Assembly (NCBI GenBank): GCA_002320035.1
Contig: DCJL01000025.1
Coordinates: forward strand, 66,318 to 130,317
Source of the DNA: Clostridiales bacterium UBA1701
Lineage (GTDB): Bacteria > Bacillota > Clostridia > Oscillospirales > Oscillospiraceae
DNA length: 64,000 bases
Direction of reading: 5' to 3'
In this document: one piece after another, positions 1 to 7,582 of the stretch
Position numbering within the stretch: the first letter of the stretch is position 1
How the letters are laid out: each line of letters starts with the position of its first letter
Notes under the pieces: generated by a model
The model's input: the letters and a program-made list of their open reading frames with translations, nothing else
Database searches by the model: none
What the model was told of the DNA's origin: nothing
Made by a program: the position numbers and the translations under genes

Positions 1-634
1 TAATGGAGCCGGGACGCATCAGATAGATGTACCAGGGACGGCGCAGAGAGCAGATTTTTTTCGCGGCTGGATATAGCAGCGGTATTGCAGAGAGATCTTC
101 AAACCACATTCTGTTCTGAAAGCGGACGCCCGTTTGCGTAAAGAGATCCCGGCGAAAGAGCTTCATACAGGCGTTGGCCGGCTGGAAAAGAAGCTCGGGA
201 TACTCGCGGAGTGTAAAACAGCCCTCTCGGGAACAGCCGCTGTTGTAACCATAACGAAGCCCCGCCTCGTTGACGGTAACGCAATCATATATCCCGATGT
301 CAAAACCCTCTCTCAGCGCTTCAAGCATCTCGGGTACAGCGTTTTCGGCAAGCCGGTCGTCGCTGTCAAGAAACTGGACATACTCGCCCCGGGCGGCTTC
401 GAGGCCGGTGTTCCTGGCATGTCCCAGCCCGCCGTTTTCTGTGGTGATGAGGCGGAAAAGCGCCGGATTCCGGGCGGTATACGCCGCGGCAATAGCGGGG
501 GAAGAGTCTGTGGAGCCGTCGTTTACAATTATGACCTCATAGCCGTCAAGCTCCGGGTAAATAACAGAGTCAAGGCAGGCGGGCAGATATTTTTCAACAT
601 TGTATACCGGTATGATTATGCTCAGGTTAAGCAT
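1..634 (-). CDS. Family 2 glycosyltransferase, C-terminus cut off by window edge
   Basis: A GT-A fold glycosyltransferase that would move an activated sugar onto a surface glycan or lipid carrier at the cytosolic face of the membrane. The minus-strand frame opens with an ATG at 634 behind a G-rich ribosome binding site and stays open to the window edge, giving 211 residues. Visible motifs are the first strand SIIIPVYN (5-12), NDGSTDS (38-44, nucleotide sugar binding), GGLGHARNTG (68-77), the metal-binding DSDD (90-93) and an ED pair (179-180) where family members have the catalytic base region. The acceptor is unknown. It is divergent from lepB, and no partner glycan genes are in view. Family call is secure; specificity is not. 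Confidence 0.9.
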   Translation of the reverse strand, partial: MLNLSIIIPVYNVEKYLPACLDSVIYPELDGYEVIIVNDGSTDSSPAIAAAYTARNPALFRLITTENGGLGHARNTGLEAARGEYVQFLDSDDRLAENAVPEMLEALREGFDIGIYDCVTVNEAGLRYGYNSGCSREGCFTLREYPELLFQPANACMKLFRRDLFTQTGVRFQNRMWFEDLSAIPLLYPAAKKICSLRRPWYIYLMRPGSI

Positions 635-703
635 GGGCGCACCCCCAAATAATGATGCTTCATTGTACCACAGGCGTTTGGGGCCTTCAAGAGCGGAAAA
701 CAG

Positions 704-733
704 TTGCCTCAAGGGGGCAATATGGTGTATAAT
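704..733 (+). promoter_or_regulatory. Sigma-A-type promoter of lepB operon
   Basis: TTGCCT (704-709) and a perfect TATAAT (728-733) with an 18-base spacer, 38 bases before the lepB ATG. The -35 element is also one arm of a small TTGCC/GGCAA inverted repeat. Predicted by pattern only. Confidence 0.6.
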
Positions 734-770
734 AGCCTGAATTCTTATATACACAGGATAGGAGAATACA

Positions 771-1352
771 ATGAGCAAAGTGAAAAAGAAGAAAAACGCC
801 GAGGGTGAGGAGGTCTCCCCCGAGCTGCGTGCCCGGCGGGAGATATATGACTGGATTCAGTGCCTTGCCACAGCCCTTATTATTTGCGTGATTCTTTTCG
901 TTTTTTTTATCAGAATAATTGACGTCAGCGGTACTTCCATGTATCCCACCCTGAATAATGGGGACAAGATGCTGGTGTCGGATCTGTTTTACACACCCAA
1001 GGTTGGGGATATCGTTGTCTTTAAGTCCGATACCTATGACCCAGACAAGGCCCTGGTTAAGCGGGTCATCGCCACAGAGGGGCAGGAGATCAATATCGAC
1101 TTTGACAGGGGCATTGTATATGTGGACGGCGTCGCCATCGAGGAGGACTATATCAGCGAGCTTACCACCACAAAGCTGGACTTTATCGGCCCCAAGACCG
1201 TGCCGGAGGGCTGTGTCTTTGTTATGGGAGACAACCGCAACATGTCGACGGACAGCCGGAAGGCCGAGATCGGCATGGTGGATAACCGCCTGATCCTGGG
1301 CAGGGTCTACTGTGTGCTGTTCCCCCTGTCGGAACTGGGCTGGGTGAAATAA
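771..1352 (+). CDS. lepB: Signal peptidase I
   Basis: Membrane serine protease (peptidase S26) that cleaves signal peptides from exported proteins on the outer side of the membrane. The 193 residues show a charged cytosolic N-terminus, one transmembrane segment at about 31-50, then the catalytic Ser56 in SGTSMYPT, the general base Lys97 in LVKRVIA, and the conserved MGDNRNMSTDSR box near 151-162. This single-anchor form is the usual Gram-positive type. It leads a tightly packed run with rbgA, rnhB and yraN, an order also seen near lepB in Bacillus. A sigma-A-type promoter lies just upstream and the start has a GGAGA-type binding site. Confidence 0.96.
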   Translation: MSKVKKKKNAEGEEVSPELRARREIYDWIQCLATALIICVILFVFFIRIIDVSGTSMYPTLNNGDKMLVSDLFYTPKVGDIVVFKSDTYDPDKALVKRVIATEGQEINIDFDRGIVYVDGVAIEEDYISELTTTKLDFIGPKTVPEGCVFVMGDNRNMSTDSRKAEIGMVDNRLILGRVYCVLFPLSELGWVK

Positions 1353-1375
1353 TGGACGGCAGGGGATTTGAGAAG

Positions 1376-2227
1376 ATGAACATCCAGTGGTTTCCCGGTC
1401 ACATGACCAAGGCCCAGCGGATGATCGAGGAAAACATCAAACAGGTGGACGCGGTGTGCGAAATTCTGGATGCCAGAATTCCCCGTTCCAGCCGAAACCC
1501 GGATATAGACCGTCTGGCGGCAGGTAAGCCCCGGCTCATTATCCTGAACCGAACCGATCTGGCCGACCCCCAGATAACAGCCCGCTGGAAAAGGCACTTT
1601 GAAAAAAAGGGTTATGCCATTCTGGAGACGGATGCCAGGACCGGCAGGGGCGTCTCCGGCTTTGGCCCCGCCGTGCGGCGGTTGCTGGCGGAAAAGCTCC
1701 GGGACTATGAGGCCAAGGGTCAAGCTGGCAGGCCCCTGCGGATCATGATCCTGGGCATACCCAATGTGGGCAAATCTACATTTATAAATAAGGTAGCCGG
1801 GCGAAAGGCCGCTGTGGCCGGGGACAAGCCCGGCGTGACCCGGGGCAAGCAGTGGATAAGCATTGACGCAGGGCTTGACCTGCTGGATACGCCCGGCATC
1901 CTTTGGCCCAAGTTTGACAGCCAGGAGGTGGGGGAGATGCTGGCTATTACCAACGCCATCAAGGCGGACGTACTGGACAAGGAAACGCTCGGGGCGAATT
2001 TTATGCTTCGCCTGAGCCGCATGTATCCCCAGGCCATTGAAACCCGGTATAAATTTACGCCCGACCCGGCGGCCAGCGGCTTTGCGCTTCTCGAACAGGC
2101 GGCGAAAAAGCGGGGCTTTCTGCTGTCCCGGGGCGAGTATGATATAGAGCGTATGGCCAACACGCTTCTGGGTGAGTACCATGATGGCAAGTTGGGCAGA
2201 CTCTCGCTGGAGCAGCCCGATGGATGA
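1376..2227 (+). CDS. rbgA: Ribosome biogenesis GTPase RbgA (YlqF)
   Basis: Circularly permuted GTPase needed for late assembly of the 50S subunit. The order of GTPase motifs is the permuted one: G4 NRTD (58-61) comes first, then G1 GIPNVGKST (127-135) and G3 DTPG (171-174); the N-terminal NIQWFPGHM is the family signature. I chose the ATG at 1376 because the family starts directly at this signature and AGGGG sits 10 bases upstream; an ATG at 1352 overlapping the lepB stop would add eight residues. 283 residues, usual length. The 3' end overlaps the rnhB start by 8 bases, indicating translational coupling. Confidence 0.96.
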   Translation: MNIQWFPGHMTKAQRMIEENIKQVDAVCEILDARIPRSSRNPDIDRLAAGKPRLIILNRTDLADPQITARWKRHFEKKGYAILETDARTGRGVSGFGPAVRRLLAEKLRDYEAKGQAGRPLRIMILGIPNVGKSTFINKVAGRKAAVAGDKPGVTRGKQWISIDAGLDLLDTPGILWPKFDSQEVGEMLAITNAIKADVLDKETLGANFMLRLSRMYPQAIETRYKFTPDPAASGFALLEQAAKKRGFLLSRGEYDIERMANTLLGEYHDGKLGRLSLEQPDG

Positions 2228-2819
2228 ACTGTGGCACTTGGAAAATGAGCTTTATGACAGCGGCTTCAAGCTCATCTGCGGTGTTGACGAGGCCGGTCGA
2301 GGGCCGCTGGCGGGTCCGGTCTGCGCCGGGGCGGTCATCCTGCCCCGGGGCCTTAAGATAGAAGGGCTTAACGATTCGAAAAGGCTCACTGAGAAAAAGA
2401 GAGAATCTCTTTATGCCGTGATATGTGAAAAGGCCCTGGCCTGGGCTGCTGCTTTTGCCGGCGTGGAGGAGATCGAGAGCCTGAATATTCTGAACGCCAC
2501 CTATCTTGCCATGAACCGGGCCATAGCGTCGCTGGCGCTCCGGCCGGAGCTGGCCCTCATAGACGGAAACAGAAACAGCGGCATTGAAATCAACAGCCGC
2601 TGCCTTGTGAAGGGAGATTCCCGATGCGCGGATATTGCCGCCGCCTCCGTCATGGCAAAGGTCACCCGGGACCGGTATATGCTGGACATGGCGGCGCTTT
2701 ACCCGGAATACGGCTTTGAGCGGCACAAGGGCTACGGTACAAAAGCGCATTATGAAGCGATCCGCCGCTTTGGCCCCTCGCCCATACACCGCCGGAGTTT
2801 TTTGAGGAAGATGCACTGA
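2220..2819 (+). CDS. rnhB: Ribonuclease HII
   Basis: Cuts the RNA strand of RNA-DNA hybrids and removes misincorporated ribonucleotides from DNA. The signature VDEAGRGP lies at 22-29 and supplies the first two metal ligands (Asp23, Glu24); further family blocks are LNDSKRLT, LIDGN and AAASVMAKVTRDR. 199 residues, normal for HII. The start is set by the ATG at 2220 overlapping the rbgA stop; the frame is open further upstream, but those codons lie inside rbgA. The stop overlaps the next ATG (TGATG), so rbgA-rnhB-yraN are probably translated together. Confidence 0.95.
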   Translation: MDELWHLENELYDSGFKLICGVDEAGRGPLAGPVCAGAVILPRGLKIEGLNDSKRLTEKKRESLYAVICEKALAWAAAFAGVEEIESLNILNATYLAMNRAIASLALRPELALIDGNRNSGIEINSRCLVKGDSRCADIAAASVMAKVTRDRYMLDMAALYPEYGFERHKGYGTKAHYEAIRRFGPSPIHRRSFLRKMH

Positions 2820-3187
2820 TGGATAAGCAAATCACAGGCCGCTGGGGAGAGGAACAGGCCGCCCGCTATCTGCGCTGCCGGGGCTATTTTATTCTGGAAA
2901 TGAATTATTCTTGCCGCTTTGGGGAAATTGATATCATCGCCCGCCGTGGGCGCTTTGTGGTTTTTGCCGAGGTGAAAACAAGAAAAGACGCGGCTTTTGC
3001 CCAGGCCCGGGAGTTTGTTACCCGGGCAAAGCAGGAGCGCATTATGGCGGCGGCTATGCGCTGGCTCTCGGAAAACGAGACTTCTTTACAGCCGCGTTTT
3101 GATGTAATAGAGGTCTACGCTCCGTTTGGCCCCGGGGGCAGGGCGGAAATCCAGCACATACAGGACGCTTTTGGCTGCGATATGTAG
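2819..3187 (+). CDS. yraN: YraN family (UPF0102) predicted endonuclease
   Basis: Small protein of the UPF0102/YraN family, which has a restriction-endonuclease-like fold and no settled role. The nuclease core is visible: GEIDIIA (about 35-41) followed by VFAEVKTR (about 48-55), the D-x(n)-E-x-K pattern of PD-(D/E)XK enzymes. The N-terminal GRWGEEQAARYL is also characteristic. 122 residues, full length. Start overlaps the rnhB stop. The rnhB-yraN pairing is common in bacteria and hints at nucleic-acid repair or processing, but that is inference. Confidence 0.92.
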   Translation: MDKQITGRWGEEQAARYLRCRGYFILEMNYSCRFGEIDIIARRGRFVVFAEVKTRKDAAFAQAREFVTRAKQERIMAAAMRWLSENETSLQPRFDVIEVYAPFGPGGRAEIQHIQDAFGCDM

Positions 3188-3207
3188 TCCGGGCGCAAAG
3201 GCCCGGA
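3188..3207. terminator. Hairpin between convergent yraN and DUF1540 gene
   Basis: Perfect 7-bp stem (TCCGGGC at 3188-3194 with GCCCGGA at 3201-3207, 6-base loop) placed directly between two convergent stop codons. There is no run of T on either side, so it is a weak candidate for an intrinsic terminator. Confidence 0.35.
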
Positions 3208-3212
3208 TGAAA

Positions 3213-3389
3213 TCAGCAGGTGCCTCTGGGACAGAAGGTGGAACAGTAGGTCTCGCCTTTTGTGGCGGCCTTTTCGTTCTGCACGCTGATTCTGGCGGCG
3301 CTGCAGCGGCAGTCGATCGTGTTGTACTTGCAGCCGGTCACTTCGCAGCCAACGCCGGGATTGGTGTCTCTGGTTTTCTTTTCGCTCAT
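3213..3389 (-). CDS. Small cysteine-rich DUF1540 protein
   Basis: A 58-residue minus-strand gene. It begins MSEKKTRDTN, carries GCEVTGCKYN (14-23) and has seven cysteines in all (15, 20, 27, 29, 49, 53, 58). The C-x-V-x-x-C-x-YN pattern followed by C-x-A-x-x-I-x-V is the DUF1540 pattern of small, probably metal-binding proteins found in Clostridia. A strong ribosome binding site (TGGAGGCG) sits 7 bases before the ATG at 3389, and codon use matches neighbours. It is convergent with yraN and divergent from the metallophosphoesterase. Function unknown; often described in spore-forming bacteria, but nothing here proves a spore role. Confidence 0.82.
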   Translation of the reverse strand: MSEKKTRDTNPGVGCEVTGCKYNTIDCRCSAARISVQNEKAATKGETYCSTFCPRGTC

Positions 3390-3467
3390 ATTGACGCCTC
3401 CATTTTAATTGTGGTCGCGCTTATTATCTGTTTCGTCTTATTTTTTTATTCATTCGGAGTTTGGTTT

Positions 3468-4166
3468 ATGGCCTTGTATGCAATCGGCGATCTGCATCTG
3501 TCCCTCGGCGCTGAAAAACCCATGGATATTTTCGGCGACAATTGGCGGGAGCACACGGAAAAACTGAAAAAGGGCTTCTCCACGCTGACGGAGGAGGACA
3601 TCTGCGTCCTATGCGGCGATTTGAGTTGGGCCATGGGCCTTGAAGACGCACGCGAGGACTTCCTTTTTATAAATTCTCTGCCCGGCAGAAAAATAATTTT
3701 AAAAGGAAATCATGATTACTGGTGGAACACAGCCGCCAAAATGGGCCGCTTTTTTCTGGAAAACGGGATAGACAGCATAGATATCCTGAACAATAATTTT
3801 TATGAATACGGCGCGGGCGGAGAATATGCCGTCTGCGGTACCCGGGGTTGGTTCTTTGAAGAAGAAAAGGGCGGCGAGCACGATGAAAAAATAATGCGCC
3901 GGGAGGTAATGCGCCTTGAGGCATCCCTGAACGCGGCGGGGGACAGAAAAAAGCTGGTATTCCTCCATTATCCGCCCATTTTTCAGAGATATTGCTGCGG
4001 CGAGATACTTGAACTTCTGAAAAAACATCAGGTCCGCCTCTGCTGCTACGGACATATTCACGGAAAGGGCCGCCGTCTTGCCTTCAACGGCTGGCGGGAC
4101 GGGACGGAATATCGGCTTGTCTCTGCAGATCAACTTGGTTTTACCCCTGTAAGACTGCCTTTTTAG
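3468..4166 (+). CDS. Metallophosphoesterase (calcineurin-like)
   Basis: Soluble phosphoesterase with a two-metal centre; substrate unknown. The 232-residue protein shows the family ligands in order: GDLH (Asp8, His10), GDLSW (Asp51), GNHD (Asn81, His82), a later His in VFLHYPP and the closing GHIHG. The ATG at 3468 is preferred because CGGAG lies 8 bases upstream and the protein then starts at the first metal motif; the frame is open further upstream, but that reaches back over the opposite-strand DUF1540 gene. It stands alone, with an AT-rich gap and the tig promoter after it. Similar stand-alone proteins are usually annotated only as phosphoesterases. Confidence 0.88.
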   Translation: MALYAIGDLHLSLGAEKPMDIFGDNWREHTEKLKKGFSTLTEEDICVLCGDLSWAMGLEDAREDFLFINSLPGRKIILKGNHDYWWNTAAKMGRFFLENGIDSIDILNNNFYEYGAGGEYAVCGTRGWFFEEEKGGEHDEKIMRREVMRLEASLNAAGDRKKLVFLHYPPIFQRYCCGEILELLKKHQVRLCCYGHIHGKGRRLAFNGWRDGTEYRLVSADQLGFTPVRLPF

Positions 4167-4201
4167 CCGCATATTTATTATGCATATTTATTATTTAGTC
4201 A

Positions 4202-4230
4202 TTGATTTTGCAGAAATAATCTGATATCAT
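4202..4230 (+). promoter_or_regulatory. Promoter of tig
   Basis: TTGATT (4202-4207), 17-base spacer, TATCAT (4225-4230), 42 bases before the tig start. Good match to a housekeeping sigma-A promoter. Confidence 0.65.
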
Positions 4231-4272
4231 GTTCGAGTGCGTGTTACACACATATTGAGGAGGAAATCAAGA

Positions 4273-5571
4273 ATGATTGTCAAGAACGTAGAGAAAAAAG
4301 AAAATAACGCCGCCGTATTTCAGGTGGAGTCAGATGCGGCGGAGTTTGCGTCCGCTGTCAACGGCGCATATCTGAAAAACAAGAGCAGTATATATATTCC
4401 GGGCTTCCGCAAAGGCAAGGCCCCCCGCGCTGTCGTTGAGGGAATGTATGGCAAAGAGGTATTCTATCAGGATGCCATGGATGAGTTGGCCCCCAAGGCT
4501 TTTGAATTCGGCGTCAAGGAAGCGGAACTGAGGATCGTCGGCGCACCCTCCATTGTGGATGTAAACGTTACAGAGGAGAGCACCGTGGCTTACACTTTCT
4601 CCGTCTCTCTCTACCCTGAAGTTACTCTTGGCCAGTACAAGGGCCTCGAGGCTGTGAAGGAGAGCGCCGAGGTCAGCGAGGAAGAGGTCGATGCCGAGGT
4701 GGAGACCGCCCGCAAGAGCAACGCCCGCATGATCAGCGTTGACGATAGGGAAGCTCAGATGGGCGACACCGCCAACATCGACTTTGACGGCTATCTGAAT
4801 GGGGAGCGCTTTGACGGCGGCAAGGCCGAGGGCTACTCCCTGGAGTTGGGCTCCAAGTCCTTTGTTCCCGGCTTTGAAGAGCAGATCGTGGGCATGAAGG
4901 TGGGCGAGGAAAAAGATCTTCCCATTACTTTCCCGGAGAATTACCACGAGGATCTGGCTGGCAAGGAAGTGGTTTTCAAGGTCAAGCTCAACAGTCTGAC
5001 CATGGCGGAGCTCCCCGCACTGGATGACGAGTTTGCCAAGGACGTTTCCGAGTTTGATACGCTGGACGAGTACCGGGCGGATGTGAGAAAGAACCTTCAG
5101 ATCCGCAAGGACGAGCAGGTTGAGGCCAAGTTCCGCTCTGAGATCATGAGGCAGGCCTGCGAGAACATGACCGTTCAGATTCCCGAAGTCATGATCGATG
5201 AGAAAGTGGAAGAGGCCATCCGCAACTACGCGGCCAACTTCGGCATGACCGATCGCAGCCTGGGCCTCGACAAGCTCATGGAAATGATGGGTCTCAATCA
5301 GGACATTGTCAATGCCAGCATCCGTCCCGGCGCCGAGTCCCAGGTAAAGACCGAGCTGCTGCTTGAGGCCGTCGTTAAGGCGGAGGATATTCAGGTCAGC
5401 GAGGAAGAGGCCGAGGAGTACCTGAACAAGGTGGCCGAGAGCATCAAGGCCAAGGCTGACGACGTGAGAGAATACTTCGGCTCCGAGTTCATCCGCGGCG
5501 AGCGCAGCAAGGAGAAGGCCACCAGCCTGATTCTGGACAGCGCCGTGGCCGCCGAGGCAAAGGCTGAATAA
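4273..5571 (+). CDS. tig: Trigger factor
   Basis: Ribosome-bound chaperone and peptidyl-prolyl isomerase that meets nascent chains at the exit tunnel. The ribosome-docking signature GFRKGKAP lies near residue 44, the FKBP-type PPIase domain runs from about 150 to 240 (GDTANIDFDGYLNG then GFEEQIVGM), and the rest is the helical substrate-cradling region. 432 residues, normal. The ATG at 4273 is fixed by GAGGAGG about 10 bases upstream. Codons are strongly biased (AAG, GAG, GCC), as expected for a highly expressed gene. It heads the tig-clpP-clpX-lon block, a well-known neighbourhood. Confidence 0.97.
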   Translation: MIVKNVEKKENNAAVFQVESDAAEFASAVNGAYLKNKSSIYIPGFRKGKAPRAVVEGMYGKEVFYQDAMDELAPKAFEFGVKEAELRIVGAPSIVDVNVTEESTVAYTFSVSLYPEVTLGQYKGLEAVKESAEVSEEEVDAEVETARKSNARMISVDDREAQMGDTANIDFDGYLNGERFDGGKAEGYSLELGSKSFVPGFEEQIVGMKVGEEKDLPITFPENYHEDLAGKEVVFKVKLNSLTMAELPALDDEFAKDVSEFDTLDEYRADVRKNLQIRKDEQVEAKFRSEIMRQACENMTVQIPEVMIDEKVEEAIRNYAANFGMTDRSLGLDKLMEMMGLNQDIVNASIRPGAESQVKTELLLEAVVKAEDIQVSEEEAEEYLNKVAESIKAKADDVREYFGSEFIRGERSKEKATSLILDSAVAAEAKAE

Positions 5572-5572
5572 T

Positions 5573-5635
5573 TATCCCTCCTGAGGGATATGCTCTCTTG
5601 GATATAAATGTTAATTGCCCCGGCGCTTTCCGGGG
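5573..5635 (+). other. Two RNA hairpins in the tig-clpP gap
   Basis: Two stems lie between tig and clpP: TATCCCT/AGGGATA (5573-5590, 4-base loop) and CCCCGG/CCGGGG (5618-5635, 6-base loop). Neither is followed by a T-run, so read-through into clpP is likely; they may mark processing or partial termination. I see no clear CtsR-type heptamer repeat here. Confidence 0.35.
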
Positions 5636-5660
5636 AAGCGTCTGAAAGGAGAGTTCTAAA

Positions 5661-6242
5661 ATGAGTTTGGTACCCTATGTTGTGGAGCAGACCAGCCGCG
5701 GCGAACGTTCATACGATATTTTTTCCCGGCTGCTGAACGACCGCATTATCATGCTGTCCGAGGAAGTGAACGACACCACAGCCAGCCTTGTCGTGGCCCA
5801 GCTTCTTTACCTTGAGGCTCAGGACCCGGACAAGGACATACAGTTTTATATCAACAGCCCCGGAGGCAGCGTCACGGCCGGCATGGCCATCTATGACACC
5901 ATGCAGTACATCAAGTGCGATGTATCCACGATCTGCATCGGCATGGCCGCCTCCATGGGAGCTTTCCTGCTGTCCTCCGGCGCCAAGGGCAAGCGCCTTG
6001 CGCTGCCCAACGCGGAGATCATGATCCATCAGCCCTCTGCCGGGACCCAGGGCCAGATAACGGATATGGCCATCCACCTCAAGCGCCTTGAAATAATCAA
6101 GGAGCGCATGAATAAGATCCTGTCTGAGAATACCGGCAGACCCTTTGACGAAGTCGCTGCCGCCTGTGAGAGGGACAATTTCATGTCCGCCGAGGAGGCC
6201 ATGGCCTTTGGGCTCGTAGACAAGGTCATCAGCAAGCGCTGA
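5661..6242 (+). CDS. clpP: ATP-dependent Clp protease proteolytic subunit
   Basis: Serine protease that forms the two-ring chamber fed by ClpX. Catalytic triad is complete: Ser98 in GMAASMGAF, His123 in EIMIHQP, Asp172 in ERDNFMS. Other family blocks are YINSPGGSV and the C-terminal GLVDKVI. 193 residues, the usual size with no long propeptide. AAAGGAGAG lies 10 bases before the ATG. Followed 67 bases later by clpX, so the two parts of the ClpXP machine are made together; a second, divergent ClpP-like protein (TepA) is encoded near 36 kb. Confidence 0.98.
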   Translation: MSLVPYVVEQTSRGERSYDIFSRLLNDRIIMLSEEVNDTTASLVVAQLLYLEAQDPDKDIQFYINSPGGSVTAGMAIYDTMQYIKCDVSTICIGMAASMGAFLLSSGAKGKRLALPNAEIMIHQPSAGTQGQITDMAIHLKRLEIIKERMNKILSENTGRPFDEVAAACERDNFMSAEEAMAFGLVDKVISKR

Positions 6243-6255
6243 AAAATGGATTTGC

Positions 6256-6279
6256 ATCGGGGAACGGGAGTTCCCCGAT
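6256..6279 (+). other. Perfect 10-bp hairpin between clpP and clpX
   Basis: ATCGGGGAAC (6256-6265) pairs with GTTCCCCGAT (6270-6279) around a GGGA tetraloop. No T-run follows, so it looks more like an mRNA processing or stability element than a terminator. Confidence 0.45.
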
Positions 6280-6309
6280 AGCTTTAATGCGGCCGAATGG
6301 GAGATTATT

Positions 6310-7557
6310 ATGGCAAAAAATGAAGAGAGAAGGAGCATCAGATGCTCGTTTTGCGGCAAGCCGCAGTCCCTTGTCAACAGACTGATAGCCGGTAACGGCA
6401 GCTATATATGCGACGAATGCGTGCGAATGTGCATGAGTATCGTTGATGACGGCGCGGCAAAATCCGTGGAGGGCTATGACGGGCTCCCCCTGGTTTTTGA
6501 AAAGCTGCCCAAGCCCATGCAGATAAAAGCCAGGCTCGACGAATATATAATCGGCCAGGACAGGGCGAAGATCGTCCTGTCCGTGGCGGTGTATAACCAC
6601 TACAAGCGCATCCTCCATGGCGGCAAGGATGATGTTGAGCTCCAGAAGAGCAATATTCTGCTTATCGGCCCTACCGGCAGCGGCAAGACCCTTTTTGCCC
6701 AGACCATGGCGAAAATGCTGGATGTGCCCTTCGCCATCGCCGACGCCACCACCCTTACCGAGGCGGGATATGTGGGCGAGGATGTGGAGAACGTTATCCT
6801 GAAGCTGCTTCAGGCGGCGGACTTTGACGTGGAGCGCGCGCAGCGTGGAATTATTTATATCGATGAGATCGATAAAATCGCCCGCAAGAGCGAGAACACT
6901 TCCATTACCCGGGACGTCTCCGGCGAGGGCGTTCAGCAGGCCCTGCTGAAGCTTCTTGAGGGGACCATCGCCAACGTTCCTCCTCAGGGCGGGCGCAAGC
7001 ATCCGCACCAGGAATTCACGCATGTGGACACGACCAATATCCTCTTTATCTGCGGCGGGGCCTTCGACGGGCTGGACAAGATAATAGAGAGACGCACAAA
7101 CAGAAAAGCCATGGGCTTTGGCGCGGACATTACCAGCAGCTCCCAGCGGGATGTGGGAGAGATTCTCGCCCATGTTCAGCAGCATGACCTTCTGAAGTTC
7201 GGCATTATTCCCGAGCTTATCGGCCGCCTGCCTGTTGTGGCCTCGCTGGACAGCCTGCGGAAAGAAGACCTTGTCCGCATCCTCACCGAGCCAAAAAACT
7301 CCATGGCCAAACAGTACAAGGCCCTGCTCTCCTATGACGGGGTGGAGCTGGAATACGAGCCGGAGGCTCTCGAGGCCGTGGCGGATAAGGCCATAGAAAT
7401 GAAAATCGGCGCCAGAGGTCTCCGAAGCGTGATGGAGGGCATTATGACCAACATCATGTACACGGTTCCTTCGGACAGCGGTGTAAGCAAGGTGCTCGTC
7501 ACCGGAGACTGCGTTAAAAACGGAACCGACCCGCAGATTATCCGCAGGACGGACTGA
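6310..7557 (+). CDS. clpX: ATP-dependent Clp protease ATP-binding subunit ClpX
   Basis: AAA+ unfoldase that recognises tagged proteins and threads them into ClpP. The N-terminal zinc-binding domain is intact (Cys12, Cys15, Cys34, Cys37 in RCSFCGK and CDECVRMC). Walker A GPTGSGKT is at 120-127 and Walker B IIYIDEID at 181-188; the pore loop region GYVGED and the C-terminal sensor GARGLRSV are present. 415 residues, full length. The start has GGGAG about 7 bases upstream. Sits between clpP and lon. Confidence 0.98.
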   Translation: MAKNEERRSIRCSFCGKPQSLVNRLIAGNGSYICDECVRMCMSIVDDGAAKSVEGYDGLPLVFEKLPKPMQIKARLDEYIIGQDRAKIVLSVAVYNHYKRILHGGKDDVELQKSNILLIGPTGSGKTLFAQTMAKMLDVPFAIADATTLTEAGYVGEDVENVILKLLQAADFDVERAQRGIIYIDEIDKIARKSENTSITRDVSGEGVQQALLKLLEGTIANVPPQGGRKHPHQEFTHVDTTNILFICGGAFDGLDKIIERRTNRKAMGFGADITSSSQRDVGEILAHVQQHDLLKFGIIPELIGRLPVVASLDSLRKEDLVRILTEPKNSMAKQYKALLSYDGVELEYEPEALEAVADKAIEMKIGARGLRSVMEGIMTNIMYTVPSDSGVSKVLVTGDCVKNGTDPQIIRRTD

Positions 7558-7582
7558 ACAAGAACTCCGGAAAGGAGAAAAA

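Noticed and set aside
134..652. 172-residue plus-strand frame at the window start
   Set aside because: It is antisense to the glycosyltransferase, whose motifs (DGSTDS, DSDD) are unmistakable on the minus strand.
1307..2182. 291-residue minus-strand frame opposite rbgA
   Set aside because: Antisense shadow; rbgA has all GTPase motifs on the plus strand.
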